Assembly: GCF_018736065.1 (NCBI RefSeq)
Contig: NZ_CP076128.1
Coordinates: 1,612,001 to 1,676,000, forward strand
DNA: 64,000 bases
DNA from: Flammeovirga kamogawensis
GTDB lineage: Bacteria > Bacteroidota > Bacteroidia > Cytophagales > Flammeovirgaceae
Reading direction: 5' to 3'
Shown: in pieces, positions 1 to 9,435 of the stretch
Layout of the letters: the number at the start of each line of letters is the position of its first letter
How positions within the stretch are numbered: position 1 is the first letter of the stretch
Notes under the pieces: model-generated
Told to the model about the DNA's origin: nothing
What the model saw: the letters and a program-made list of their open reading frames with translations, nothing else
Database searches by the model: none
Position numbers and translations under genes: made by a program

Positions 1-2
1 GT

Positions 3-905
3 TTATTTATATAATCCTATTTCCATTGCAGAGATATGATCTGTTCCCATCATACAGCAACCTCCAATTAAACTTGCTCCTAACATTTCCCATTCTTTCG
101 CCATCAATGCACAATGTGATGGATCGGAAATACCTGACCATGTTTTTGTATCTGCATGATACACCTGTCCAGAATTAGGGTATACTACAATATCTATTTC
201 TGAATTACCTTTTTTAATTTCATTGATTAATGATGAAATGTATTTAGGTTTAGTGCAATTTACACCAAATGCAATTACATTTTTCTTTCCTTTTAAATAT
301 GCTGCAACTTCTTTAATAGGTGTTCCATCATTAAGGTGTTGTCCATCTTTACAAGAACAACTAATCCATCCTTTATGTACGGTGTTATCTAACAAGCTCA
401 CTATTGCTTTCACTTCATCAAAACTTGGTATTGTTTCACAAGCAAGTACATCAATCCCCGTTGAATCAATAAGCATTAATCGCTCTTTATGGAATGCTTT
501 TAACTCATCTACCCCTATTCCATAATCACCTCTATATTCTGATCCATCAGCTAAAAAAGCACCAAAAGGGCCAATACTTCCAGCTACAAACAATGGTCTT
601 TCAACTCCTTTCTTTAACGCTTGTTCTTTAGCTTTTACACCCAAAGTCGTTGTTTTTTTAATTAATTCAATACTCTCCTCTCGTGAGTTTCCATATTTCA
701 TTAACCCATCAATAGTAGCTTGGTAACTTGATGTTATAATACAACTAGCCCCTGCCAAGTAATATTCAAGATGGGCCTTAACAATAGCCTCTTCATCTTC
801 TTTCAATAGTTTTGCAGACCATAGTTCGTGGTTTAAATCTATACCCTGTGCTTCCAAAGCATTTGATAACCCTCCATCTAAGAGTATTGTTTTTGAGATT
901 TTCAT
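3..905 (-). CDS. mmuM: Homocysteine S-methyltransferase
   Basis: Transfers a methyl group from S-methylmethionine (or SAM) to homocysteine, giving methionine in the cytoplasm. The 300-residue length fits the compact MmuM/YagD family. The zinc-thiolate ligands of the family are visible: Cys217 in a GVNC motif and Cys283-Cys284 in a GGCC motif near the C-terminus. The N-terminus ILLDGG is also typical. The start is an ATG; the stop lies at the window edge, so the gene is complete. A terminator for the upstream susD gene (976-1004) separates it from the SusCD pair, so it probably has its own promoter, though no TAnnTTTG motif is seen in the short gap. No SAM riboswitch is visible. Confidence 0.9.
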   Translation of the reverse strand: MKISKTILLDGGLSNALEAQGIDLNHELWSAKLLKEDEEAIVKAHLEYYLAGASCIITSSYQATIDGLMKYGNSREESIELIKKTTTLGVKAKEQALKKGVERPLFVAGSIGPFGAFLADGSEYRGDYGIGVDELKAFHKERLMLIDSTGIDVLACETIPSFDEVKAIVSLLDNTVHKGWISCSCKDGQHLNDGTPIKEVAAYLKGKKNVIAFGVNCTKPKYISSLINEIKKGNSEIDIVVYPNSGQVYHADTKTWSGISDPSHCALMAKEWEMLGASLIGGCCMMGTDHISAMEIGLYK

Positions 906-975
906 GTTTATAAATTAGGTGTTTTATGCTATGAGTAGCCTCATAAATATATGACACATAAATAAACCAAAAAAA

Positions 976-1004
976 ACTGGAAGTACCCAATGGATACTTC
1001 CAGT
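976..1004 (-). terminator. Terminator after susD
   Basis: Ten-base-pair hairpin (arms 976-985 and 995-1004), followed on the minus strand by a run of eight T. It ends the SusC-SusD operon before the methyltransferase gene. Confidence 0.85.
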
Positions 1005-1063
1005 AATATATTTAAATCTACTTCCATGAAGCCACGTAATTCGTCTACCTGTCTAAAGTATTA

Positions 1064-2680
1064 TTACCAACCTTCGTTTTGTTTTAAATTTGGGTTTGAT
1101 GATAATTCTTCAATTGGGATAGGGAAGTATGCATTCTTTGCATTAAATGTTCTAACATCAGAGTTTAACTCTCCATCTTTAACTTTTTGATTTTCAAAAT
1201 CAGAAAATGATGATAAAGTAGCGTCTAATTTCCCCCATCTTCTAAGATCAAACCATCTATGTCCTTCGAAGGCTAACTCTGCCATTCTTTCATATTCAAT
1301 ATCATCCATTGTTACATTTGATGCTAGAGTTGAATAACCAGCTCTTGCTCGAACTTCGTTGATATAACTTGCAGCAGCTGCTCCCTCTCCTAACTGTACT
1401 TTTGCTTCTGCAGCTAATAATAAAACTTCAGCATAGCGTAAGATTCTCTCGTTTGTACCCGCTGAAAATTCCCATTCAGGTTCAGCTCTCTCCGTTGTTC
1501 TGGCATCGTATTTTAGTCTTAAATACCCTTCAATTTGCCATCTTTTAGTTTCCCATCCAGACCATTTTACTGAATCTGCTACAGTAGGTATATAATCTGC
1601 AGGTTGATCTGCGATATAAGTTTCATAAACTCCACCTGGTTCATAATACTTTGCTTTATAATCATCCCAAGAAATTAAACTTTGGTCACGTCTTGGATCA
1701 TTCGCATCAAACTTTTTATAAATCCATTCTGTTGGATTTTGAAAACCCCATCCACCTCTATTTATTGTATGTGCTCCTGCAAAATCACGAGGTCCGCAAA
1801 GTACCATATTAATAGAACTTTCAGCATCATCAGGATTCCAAGGAAACGAATTCTCATATGGATTGTTAGATCTGAAGCCAATTTCCCACAATGATTCTTT
1901 TCCCCATTCACCAGGTAAGTGTAGAACGTCATCAAACTTTTGCTCTAAAGAATATTCTCCAGATTTAATTACCTTATCTAATAAATTAAATGCAGCTGCA
2001 TATTCTTTATTTTGAAACATATAAGTTTTTGCTAACATTGTCTGTGCAAAACCTTTACCCATTCGCCATTTTGCAGGTTGTGTTTCAGGTATTAAATCAA
2101 TAGCTGCTAAAAGGTCTTTTTCTATTTGTGTATAAACCTCCGCTTGAGTTGATTTTTCTATATAATACTCATCTGCAGATTGTTCTTTTAATACAATTGG
2201 AATATCCTTGAACATATTTGTCAACTCAAAATACATATATGCTCTCAAAGCTAAAGCCTCTCCTACAATTGCTGCTTTTGCTCCAATTGGTTCTACTCTT
2301 TCAATGATGATATTTGCTCTATAAATTGTAAAATAGTAAGCTCTCCATACATCCCAAACATTAGGAGTAGATTGTGTATTAATATATAAATTGATTTGTT
2401 GTAACCAAGCTTGATCACCTACATCTCCACCGCCAGCATTAATCATATCTGATGGAATTGCCTTTAATAAACGAGGGCTAACATACCCTGTAGATGCATA
2501 CTGTCTTTGCAACTGAGCATAAGCTGCTATTAATGCTTGTTCTGCTTGTTCATCTGTTTTATAAAAATCTTTAACAGGTTGTGCTCCGGGCTGATCTATT
2601 ACTAACCATTCTTTTTGACAAGACGTACCAAGAAGAAGTAAAGCAATTAGTAATCCTATATTTTTAAAAAGTGTTTTCAT
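1064..2680 (-). CDS. SusD/RagB family nutrient-binding lipoprotein
   Basis: Surface lipoprotein that captures a ligand and closes over a SusC-type TonB-dependent channel. The 538-residue protein begins with a lipoprotein signal (hydrophobic run, then Cys21 in GTSC). It shows SusD hallmarks: the early FYKTDEQAEQALIAAY helix, TPR-like helices in the first half, and the C-terminal block ERMAELAFEGHRWFDLRRW, which is diagnostic of the RagB/SusD family. It lies 19 bp downstream of the SusC gene, so the two are cotranscribed. No glycoside hydrolase, sulfatase, peptidase or regulator accompanies the pair, so the ligand cannot be assigned from context. Confidence 0.95.
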   Translation of the reverse strand: MKTLFKNIGLLIALLLLGTSCQKEWLVIDQPGAQPVKDFYKTDEQAEQALIAAYAQLQRQYASTGYVSPRLLKAIPSDMINAGGGDVGDQAWLQQINLYINTQSTPNVWDVWRAYYFTIYRANIIIERVEPIGAKAAIVGEALALRAYMYFELTNMFKDIPIVLKEQSADEYYIEKSTQAEVYTQIEKDLLAAIDLIPETQPAKWRMGKGFAQTMLAKTYMFQNKEYAAAFNLLDKVIKSGEYSLEQKFDDVLHLPGEWGKESLWEIGFRSNNPYENSFPWNPDDAESSINMVLCGPRDFAGAHTINRGGWGFQNPTEWIYKKFDANDPRRDQSLISWDDYKAKYYEPGGVYETYIADQPADYIPTVADSVKWSGWETKRWQIEGYLRLKYDARTTERAEPEWEFSAGTNERILRYAEVLLLAAEAKVQLGEGAAAASYINEVRARAGYSTLASNVTMDDIEYERMAELAFEGHRWFDLRRWGKLDATLSSFSDFENQKVKDGELNSDVRTFNAKNAYFPIPIEELSSNPNLKQNEGW

Positions 2681-2699
2681 TGTTGTAGTTCGTTAAGTA

Positions 2700-5600
2700 T
2701 TAAAGCGAAATGTTAAGTCCGAACATTAATTTTCGAGGAGTTGGATAAACTCCTTTGTCAATGCCAAGTGCATTTGGATCATTATTACCTGCAATTGGAT
2801 CCATACCAGGGTATTTATTAAAAGTAAAAAAGTCATCTAATGATACATATACTCTTAAGCCTCCTACATGGATTTTTTCAATTAATTGTTTCTCAAATGC
2901 ATATCCAAATTGCATTTGTTTAATTCTAAAGAAATCTGCACTCTGTACTAAGAAATCTGATTGATAAAATTCAGATTGTGTTGTTGGTCTAGGCATTGAT
3001 CCATTTCTATTATTTTCAGTCCAACGATCATCATAGAAATGAGTTAATGTATTTGCAGTTAATCTATCGGATCTAAACCAACCAATTACTGCTTGAGAGC
3101 CTGCTTGACCCTGCATTACCATATTAAAATCAAAACCTTTATATGAGGCAAAAATTTGCCCTCCATAAGTAACGTCAGGGTGTGGATCCCCTAGATATGT
3201 TTTATCTGATTCGCTTATTTCTCCATTACCATCTTTATCTACAAAAATAGGATCTCCATTATCAGGATTCACACCTGCAGTTTCATAACCTCTAAAATAC
3301 CACATTGGATAACCTTCTTGGAATACAGTTGCTTGTTGCCATCCCGTACCAATTGTAGCTCCTGCAATATACGGGGCAGGTGTATTTACTTTAACCACTT
3401 TATTTTTAAGTGTTGCAAAGTTTAAATTTACACCATACTTAAATTCATGGTCGTGATTAGAATAGCCAATAACAACCTCTACTCCTGTATTTTCAACATC
3501 TCCTAGATTTGTACTCGGTGCCCAGTTTCCTACAGATGCAGGAACTTGTGCTACAGAAAGTAAATCTCTAGTGATCTTCTTATACCAATCTATACCAAAT
3601 GAAACTTTACCTTCAAAAGCATTTAAATCAATACCAATATTTGTTTGTTCTGACGTTTCCCAAGTTAAATTTGGATTTGGTAATACAGATGGTTCTCCAC
3701 CAAAAACTAAATCATCACCTGGAACAACAAGATTAATTTTGTCAGTTTTTATAGCTGGCGAATATAAGAATCTCCCAGGAATCGATTTAATACTACCATT
3801 TTGTCCCCAAGAACCTCTTAGTTTTAGATAATCTATAACAAAATCTTTTGGAAAGAATTCTTCATTAGAAATATTCCAACCTGCTGAAAAAGAAGGAAAT
3901 ACTCCCGATATATTATAATCAGGTACCATTGCTGTACTCGTCATATCATTTCTGATTGTAGCTGTAAACATATAACGGCTTTTATAATCATAAGAAACTC
4001 TACCAAAATAAGAAACCATTCTGTTCTCATCTGTCCAAGAATTTAAATCATTACTTGAAATTCCTGTATATGCATGTTCATTAAAAAGAGGATCATTTAA
4101 GTTCATTGGTCCTGATGCAGTGTTTAGTACTCTCCATTCACTTTGTTGTGCCGACATACCAACTGTTGCTGCAATTGAATGGTCGCCAAATGTTTTATTG
4201 TAAGTAGCAAAGTTTTCCCACATCCATTGAAAATAACGAGTATTATTATCTGTTACTCTTAATGTATTACTTCTATTCTCATCTGAAGACCAAAAAGGTT
4301 TATCATAAAAATGATCTCTTTCTGTATTCCATTCAATAGAAGGTCTAGACGTAAAGCTAAATCCTTCAAAAGGCTTAATTTCTAATGCCATTACACCTAA
4401 GAACTTATCTCTTTGCTTGCCACCATTTCCTAATTCCATTTGTACAAATGGATTTGTTGCTTCTCCTAATTTCAAATCTGAAGTAGAATAGTACCTACCT
4501 TGTGCATCTTTATACATAGGAAAACCACTATTGATACCAGCAATTGTATTTGCATTTTCTTTACCTGGTTCAAAAGAAATTGGAATAAGTGGCTCTAAAG
4601 ACATTGCAGCTGTCATTAGCCCTCTGTATTCATCTTGATCAGTAAGAGACTTCCTATTTTCTCTAGAATAAGTAAGATTACTTGATAAACTTGCCCATTT
4701 TTTTAATTGTTGTTTTACATTAAAACGAGCATTCAAACGGTCATAACTTGCTTTATCTCCACCCACAATACCATCTTGTTCATAATAATTTAATGAAGTA
4801 TAATAGGTAGTAGTTTCTGATCCTCCTTGCATTGAGAGCGTATGACTTTGAATTGGAGCATTTTCTACCACTTGATCTACCCAATTTGTACTGTATCCTG
4901 TTGGTGTTAATGGAGTATTACCAGGATTATGCTGATTCATTTCATTTTGAAACTGAATATATTGATCGGCATTTAATGTTTTTGGCAAATTTCTTTTATC
5001 AGCACTTTGAATACCATATCTAAAGTTATAAGATATTTTTGTTTCACCACTTTTACCTGCTTTTGTAGTTACTAAGATAACGCCATTACCTCCTTCAGAA
5101 CCATATATGGCAGCTGATGCAGCATCTTTTAATACTTCGATATTTTCAATATCTTCTGGAGCTAGATCTGATATTGACCCCGATTTTACACCATCAATTA
5201 TGTATAGTGGCTCTGAATTACCATTTGATCCTGCTCCACGGATTCTCACTTTGGCATCTGCACCTGGCATACCTGAATTTGGAGTTAATGAAACCCCTGG
5301 AGTAATCCCTGCCATAGCATCTGTTAATGTCCCAGATGATCTATTTTGAAGTAGCTCTGTATCAACACTTGCAGTTGCACCTGTTATTAAGCTCTTTTTT
5401 TGAACTCCGTAACCAACAACAACAACTTCTTCTAATTGCTCTGCATCTACTTCTAAAGAAATAGAAAATTTGGTTTTACTTCCAATTTGAGCTTCTTGCG
5501 TTTTATATCCAATAAAAGAAAACATTAAAATTTCGCTTTCTTCTGGGACTGACAACGTAAAGTTTCCATCAAAATCTGTTACGGTACCAATTACAGTACC

Positions 5601-5762
5601 TTTTACTTGAACATTTACACCAGGTAATGGAGTAGATGATTCTCCATCTAAAATAGTTCCCGATAAAGTCTTATTCTGTGCAAAAATATTGGCATGCACC
5701 ATCATGAACAAAGTAAATGTGAAAAGCCACATTTTACTTTTAATATTGTATTTGCTTAGCAT
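2700..5762 (-). CDS. SusC/RagA family TonB-linked outer-membrane channel
   Basis: TonB-dependent outer-membrane importer that works with the SusD protein encoded next to it. The 1020 residues comprise a signal peptide ending near AQ (29), a carboxypeptidase-regulatory-like beta-sandwich (about 30-110), the VVVVGYG TonB-box region (about 113-120), a plug domain (about 120-250, with VRIRGAG and PLYIIDG motifs) and a C-terminal 22-strand barrel ending in a terminal aromatic-poor LNISL strand. There is no N-terminal STN domain, so it is not of the kind that signals to an ECF sigma/anti-sigma pair, and no such genes are nearby. It starts the operon; its control region is the 594-bp gap upstream. 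Confidence 0.96.
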   Translation of the reverse strand: MLSKYNIKSKMWLFTFTLFMMVHANIFAQNKTLSGTILDGESSTPLPGVNVQVKGTVIGTVTDFDGNFTLSVPEESEILMFSFIGYKTQEAQIGSKTKFSISLEVDAEQLEEVVVVGYGVQKKSLITGATASVDTELLQNRSSGTLTDAMAGITPGVSLTPNSGMPGADAKVRIRGAGSNGNSEPLYIIDGVKSGSISDLAPEDIENIEVLKDAASAAIYGSEGGNGVILVTTKAGKSGETKISYNFRYGIQSADKRNLPKTLNADQYIQFQNEMNQHNPGNTPLTPTGYSTNWVDQVVENAPIQSHTLSMQGGSETTTYYTSLNYYEQDGIVGGDKASYDRLNARFNVKQQLKKWASLSSNLTYSRENRKSLTDQDEYRGLMTAAMSLEPLIPISFEPGKENANTIAGINSGFPMYKDAQGRYYSTSDLKLGEATNPFVQMELGNGGKQRDKFLGVMALEIKPFEGFSFTSRPSIEWNTERDHFYDKPFWSSDENRSNTLRVTDNNTRYFQWMWENFATYNKTFGDHSIAATVGMSAQQSEWRVLNTASGPMNLNDPLFNEHAYTGISSNDLNSWTDENRMVSYFGRVSYDYKSRYMFTATIRNDMTSTAMVPDYNISGVFPSFSAGWNISNEEFFPKDFVIDYLKLRGSWGQNGSIKSIPGRFLYSPAIKTDKINLVVPGDDLVFGGEPSVLPNPNLTWETSEQTNIGIDLNAFEGKVSFGIDWYKKITRDLLSVAQVPASVGNWAPSTNLGDVENTGVEVVIGYSNHDHEFKYGVNLNFATLKNKVVKVNTPAPYIAGATIGTGWQQATVFQEGYPMWYFRGYETAGVNPDNGDPIFVDKDGNGEISESDKTYLGDPHPDVTYGGQIFASYKGFDFNMVMQGQAGSQAVIGWFRSDRLTANTLTHFYDDRWTENNRNGSMPRPTTQSEFYQSDFLVQSADFFRIKQMQFGYAFEKQLIEKIHVGGLRVYVSLDDFFTFNKYPGMDPIAGNNDPNALGIDKGVYPTPRKLMFGLNISL

Positions 5763-6310
5763 TGTATTTTTTGAAAAAAGAGTAATTAATTTTCTAAATA
5801 GTGTTCCTATTCAGCTGTACATTATACCAGTAAGAGTAATCTGATATTCCCATTTTTTAGCACCTTTTTTATTGAAGTTTTATATTAGGCGGTGCAATTA
5901 TATAAGAGAAGAGTTGGAAAAGTTTAATTCATTCTTAATGGTTTTTATTAAATCACTTGATTTAGGTTTCGCTTCATAAAGGTTCAACTTTATTTGAATT
6001 TCATTTCATTTGTTTGTGATCACACAGCAAGGTTAAAAAGTTCTTAAATAAATGAAAAATTATGAATCGTAAATATTACACACATTAATTCACTTCAAAT
6101 ACTACATTGTTTCACAGCAAAAACAATAAAAAACTAATTATCAACAATTTAAATAGTAATAAAGTTGATAATCACAATACAACATTTTATATAAAAACCA
6201 TTAAAATCACTTAAAAAAATCCATTAAAAAAAACATCGATTTCTAAACAATTGTAAACAACAAAATACACCTTATAACACTATTAACTTTCGTTAAGCGA
6301 ACAAAAAAAA
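5763..6310. promoter_or_regulatory. SusC upstream region with inverted repeats
   Basis: This AT-rich non-coding stretch must hold the SusC promoter, but no exact minus-strand TAnnTTTG is found. It contains a 7-2-7 palindrome at 5949-5964 (TAAATCA/TGATTTA), a perfect 9-bp inverted repeat ATTATCAAC/GTTGATAAT at 6137-6145 and 6164-6172, and two copies of CACAGCAA at 6023 and 6113. These are candidate operator or leader-RNA elements. No convincing open reading frame is seen. Confidence 0.45.
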
Positions 6311-6334
6311 GCATCTTTACTTTCATAAAGATGC
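6311..6334 (-). terminator. Terminator of the rnhB operon
   Basis: Nine-base-pair hairpin (GCATCTTTA/TAAAGATGC) followed on the minus strand by eight T. It lies 23 bp after the stop of the membrane-protein gene and ends the four-gene operon starting at rnhB. Confidence 0.85.
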
Positions 6335-6356
6335 TTCAAATGATTTTATACTTTTA

Positions 6357-6935
6357 CTACCTTTTAAGTAAACCCCAAATAAGTAAAGGTACACCAACAA
6401 TACTTAAACCAAGACAGATTTGAGTAAGTAATCTACTTCCGTATGTCAAAAGCTCAACATAGTCGCTAAAAGCACCAGCATAACTATACTTTACGTTAAT
6501 GTGCTTATTTTCTTTTTTACCTATACCCACAAGCGGAGTACCTTGTTTTACTCCCTGCCATTGAATTGGAGAATTAGAAGAAGTAACTTCATCTAAAAGA
6601 ATATGAGCAATCATATCCCCTCTGTAGGGAGCTTCCTCAAATAGTAATGTATCTATCCCGTTATTGATCGTTACAGGCTGTAGTTTTTGTTCTACAGGTT
6701 TAAATCCTCTATGCTTACCTGCTCCGGTAAATTCTTCTTTTGAAGCTACTACTAAAAATTGCTCTAAAGGGATGTTAGAAGAATCAATTATTCCATTAAA
6801 AATAACCCATTGTTCTTCATTCGCTTTTGCTTTATCTAAGTAGCTCTTCTCTTTTGAAAGCTTAGGCTTTCCAACACCATAAAGAAGAACTGCAATGCCT
6901 GTTAAAACAATACCAAAAACTAACCTTATATTCAT
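6357..6935 (-). CDS. Two-TM membrane protein, possibly GIDE/BAM-like
   Basis: Uncharacterised 192-residue protein with one membrane segment near residues 4-22 and another near 172-190, flanking a soluble domain of about 145 residues. The layout and motifs (WVIFNGII, IPL, RGFKP, a late Gly-rich VGIGKK strand, then a helix before the last TM) recall the GIDE/BAM domain of MUL1-type proteins, but this is only a resemblance by eye. Its ATG overlaps the stop of the Smr gene by one base (TAATG), so it is translationally coupled to it. It is the last gene of the operon. Confidence 0.6.
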   Translation of the reverse strand: MNIRLVFGIVLTGIAVLLYGVGKPKLSKEKSYLDKAKANEEQWVIFNGIIDSSNIPLEQFLVVASKEEFTGAGKHRGFKPVEQKLQPVTINNGIDTLLFEEAPYRGDMIAHILLDEVTSSNSPIQWQGVKQGTPLVGIGKKENKHINVKYSYAGAFSDYVELLTYGSRLLTQICLGLSIVGVPLLIWGLLKR

Positions 6936-7918
6936 TATTTTATTTTAACGAATGTTGCACCGTAACCAAATTTCTCTTTTCTAGCATCTTCAAAATATTC
7001 AATATCAGCATGCTTCGATAATCTTTTTTGAATTTCATTTTTCAATTTACCACTTCCAATACCATGAATAAAAGTGATATGATCCATGCCATTTACAATT
7101 GCTGCATCTAATTCTTTTTCAAAATGCAATACTTGCATACTCAAAGTAGAGTTACCCATATTTGGATCTAAACCTAAAGCTTCAGCATGAAGATCAATTT
7201 CCGAAGCAGGTTTCTGAACTACCTTCTCAGCTACTTGAGCAACTTCTTTTTTCTCTAAAATACCATCTTTTAATTTAGATGCATCAACAGCTTCTAATGC
7301 TTTAATATCTAGTTGAAAGAGATAACCTTCTTTATTCATTCCTGGTACTTCCTTCTTATTGTTGAAGAATGTTGATGCTTTAAAACGTAGTTTTTTAACT
7401 AAAGGCTCATGATTAATACTAGTACCAGGGTAAAAGAATAATGCTTGAAAGATAAATGCAGGCCATTCTTCAAAATTCTGTAACGTGACTTGATCTACCT
7501 TTATTTGTGATCTAGGTACTAAAGTGGAGGTGAAAATACCTTTATAATCTCCCTTTCTTTCAGAACCCAACACAAACGGTATTGTTAAATCAGAATTATT
7601 ACACACATAAACATCTAATATCTGATCATTCTGATGAACAAATGCTATAAACACTCCCCTTTCAGAAATTAATGGTAATGCAGCTTTTGGTCTGTCTCTA
7701 TGTTTTTTCTTCTGAGATACAGATATTATACGATCTTCTTCTTCTACACTTCCAAATTCTTTTGATTCAACTGTAGATACTATAGCTAAATCTTTAGAAA
7801 GAAAGTCCATTCTAAAGCCATCCTCTACTTCGACTTCTACAATACTATTTTTTTTAAAACTAACTACTATACCTTCCATTGCGTCATGGAGGCTTCTCAC
7901 TTTATCACCAATATTCAT
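6935..7918 (-). CDS. DUF2027 and Smr domain protein
   Basis: A 327-residue cytoplasmic protein typical of Bacteroidota. Residues 1-50 form a small SH3-like module (NIGDKVRSLHDAMEGIV). The middle (about 85-210) is the DUF2027 beta domain. The C-terminus (about 240-327) is an Smr domain with the characteristic HGIGSGKLK loop and the start LHAEALGL. Smr domains of MutS2 and relatives act as nucleases or nucleic-acid binders; for this architecture the function is unknown. It sits 18 bp after the lipoprotein gene and overlaps the membrane-protein gene by one base, in an operon headed by rnhB, which hints at a nucleic-acid-related role. Confidence 0.85.
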   Translation of the reverse strand: MNIGDKVRSLHDAMEGIVVSFKKNSIVEVEVEDGFRMDFLSKDLAIVSTVESKEFGSVEEEDRIISVSQKKKHRDRPKAALPLISERGVFIAFVHQNDQILDVYVCNNSDLTIPFVLGSERKGDYKGIFTSTLVPRSQIKVDQVTLQNFEEWPAFIFQALFFYPGTSINHEPLVKKLRFKASTFFNNKKEVPGMNKEGYLFQLDIKALEAVDASKLKDGILEKKEVAQVAEKVVQKPASEIDLHAEALGLDPNMGNSTLSMQVLHFEKELDAAIVNGMDHITFIHGIGSGKLKNEIQKRLSKHADIEYFEDARKEKFGYGATFVKIK

Positions 7919-7936
7919 TTTCTTATTTTTATTATA

Positions 7937-8662
7937 TTAAGGGACATAATTATAATAAATAAAACTATCCCCATAATGTGTTATCATTTGCGTTGAGGTA
8001 ACAGATATGATATATAATCCATACCTCGTCTTTCCTAATTCATCTGTAATTACAATAAAAGAACCATTACTTACGGGAGAAAAATGTCCTGTAAAATTGT
8101 CATCAGTTTCTTCATTGCAATTGATCTCTTCACTCTTATACTCAAAGACACCATTTGTATAAAATACTAATAAGTCGTCTTGCAAACATTCCTCAATCGG
8201 AACTATATTTCCAGATTGAACATCCACAATCCTATCAATCTCCCATTGCTTACCCGAAGAAGAAGTAAGATTCGAAATAAATGAATCCCAAATAATTACG
8301 GTAATAGAATTTCTGTAACCTATTTCTGTAGATATAACATTTATCTCGGTATCAACTAAAAAGTTATTTTTCTCATTCCCTGTTTCAGTATCTGTATATT
8401 CTGCAGCTACATAGTAATCACCTGCTGATAAATTCAGAAAAAATGCTAATCCATTTTCATCCGTTTTTGTAGGCCCAGAAAGTGAATTTGTTTGGTTTTC
8501 AAAATCCAATAAAGAACCATAAAGTGTTACATATCCATCAACAACAGCATTACCTTGCTCGTCTCTCACTTGAACATACAAGTCTCCATATGGTGTTGGG
8601 TTTTCACATTGAATAAATAGTACACCAATTACAAAAAAGAAAAATAACCTTACTAATTTCAT
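7937..8662 (-). CDS. Lipoprotein with a carboxypeptidase-regulatory-like domain
   Basis: Unassigned 241-residue lipoprotein. A signal peptide ends at Cys19 (LFIQC). Residues 25-110 (GDLYVQVRDEQGNAVVDGYV, then DENG..FF..L..G.Y) look like a beta-sandwich of the carboxypeptidase-D regulatory or transthyretin kind common in Bacteroidota envelope proteins. The C-terminal half has a WEIDRIVD start and ends in short strands resembling a lipocalin-like domain. It lies directly after rnhB without a gap, and 18 bp before the Smr gene. The function is unknown. Confidence 0.75.
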   Translation of the reverse strand: MKLVRLFFFFVIGVLFIQCENPTPYGDLYVQVRDEQGNAVVDGYVTLYGSLLDFENQTNSLSGPTKTDENGLAFFLNLSAGDYYVAAEYTDTETGNEKNNFLVDTEINVISTEIGYRNSITVIIWDSFISNLTSSSGKQWEIDRIVDVQSGNIVPIEECLQDDLLVFYTNGVFEYKSEEINCNEETDDNFTGHFSPVSNGSFIVITDELGKTRYGLYIISVTSTQMITHYGDSFIYYNYVP

Positions 8663-9262
8663 TTAAAAATCAATTGTTTTTTGTTCTGGTAAAAGCTTAA
8701 ACGATGTTCTATGCCAAGGTGTTGTACCATATTTAGCTATTGCTGCTCTATGTGCTTTAGTAGGATAACCTGCATTTCTTTCCCAACCATATTCTGGAAA
8801 TTCTTCAGACAATTTTTCCATCAACATATCCCTATGTGTTTTTGCTAAAATAGATGCTGCTGCAATACTTAAAAATTTACCATCCCCTTTAACTATACAT
8901 TCGTCTGGTATACCTTTATAAGGTCTAAATCTATTGCCATCAATCAACAATAATTCTGGTTTAATTTTTAGCTTATCAACACACCTATGCATGGCTGTAA
9001 AAGATGCTTGAAGAATATTAATTTTATCAATTTCTTCTGCTTGTACTTCTACAATAGCGTATGCCAATGCATTTTCTAATACAACCTCTCGTAATTGCAT
9101 ACGCTTTTTAGCTGATATCTTTTTTGAATCATCTAAATCTGGATGTGAGAAATCTTTAGGCAAAATAACTGCCGCTGCTACTACAGGTCCAGCAAGACAA
9201 CCTCGCCCTGCTTCGTCTAATCCTGCTTCTATTTTATCTTTTGTAAAGCTTGATGCTAACAT
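8663..9262 (-). CDS. rnhB: Ribonuclease HII
   Basis: Removes ribonucleotides embedded in DNA and RNA of RNA-DNA hybrids. The 199 residues begin the family fold with AGLDEAGRGCLAGPVVAAAV; Asp16 and Glu17 are the first catalytic carboxylates, and LLIDGN (around residue 105) supplies another. The C-terminal HRTSFKLL is also conserved. It is the first gene of a four-gene minus-strand operon. The stop codon is immediately followed by the start of the lipoprotein gene. Confidence 0.96.
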   Translation of the reverse strand: MLASSFTKDKIEAGLDEAGRGCLAGPVVAAAVILPKDFSHPDLDDSKKISAKKRMQLREVVLENALAYAIVEVQAEEIDKINILQASFTAMHRCVDKLKIKPELLLIDGNRFRPYKGIPDECIVKGDGKFLSIAAASILAKTHRDMLMEKLSEEFPEYGWERNAGYPTKAHRAAIAKYGTTPWHRTSFKLLPEQKTIDF

Positions 9263-9372
9263 GCTTCAAATTTCGTGAATTATTAAATTGCGATTACTAT
9301 AATCTCCATAAATATTAAGAGATTTTACACAACAAAGTTCAAGGTAGAGAATATTGAATGATCTTCATAAAA

Positions 9373-9407
9373 AAACGAGTGAAAGCAGTTCATACTTTCA
9401 CTCGTTT
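9373..9407 (-). terminator. Terminator after the TlpA-like gene
   Basis: Thirteen-base-pair hairpin (AAACGAGTGAAAG and its complement around a 9-base loop) followed on the minus strand by T residues. It closes the ABC ATPase-TlpA operon. Confidence 0.85.
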
Positions 9408-9435
9408 CATTATTAAATTTCCGTATCAAGAATTA

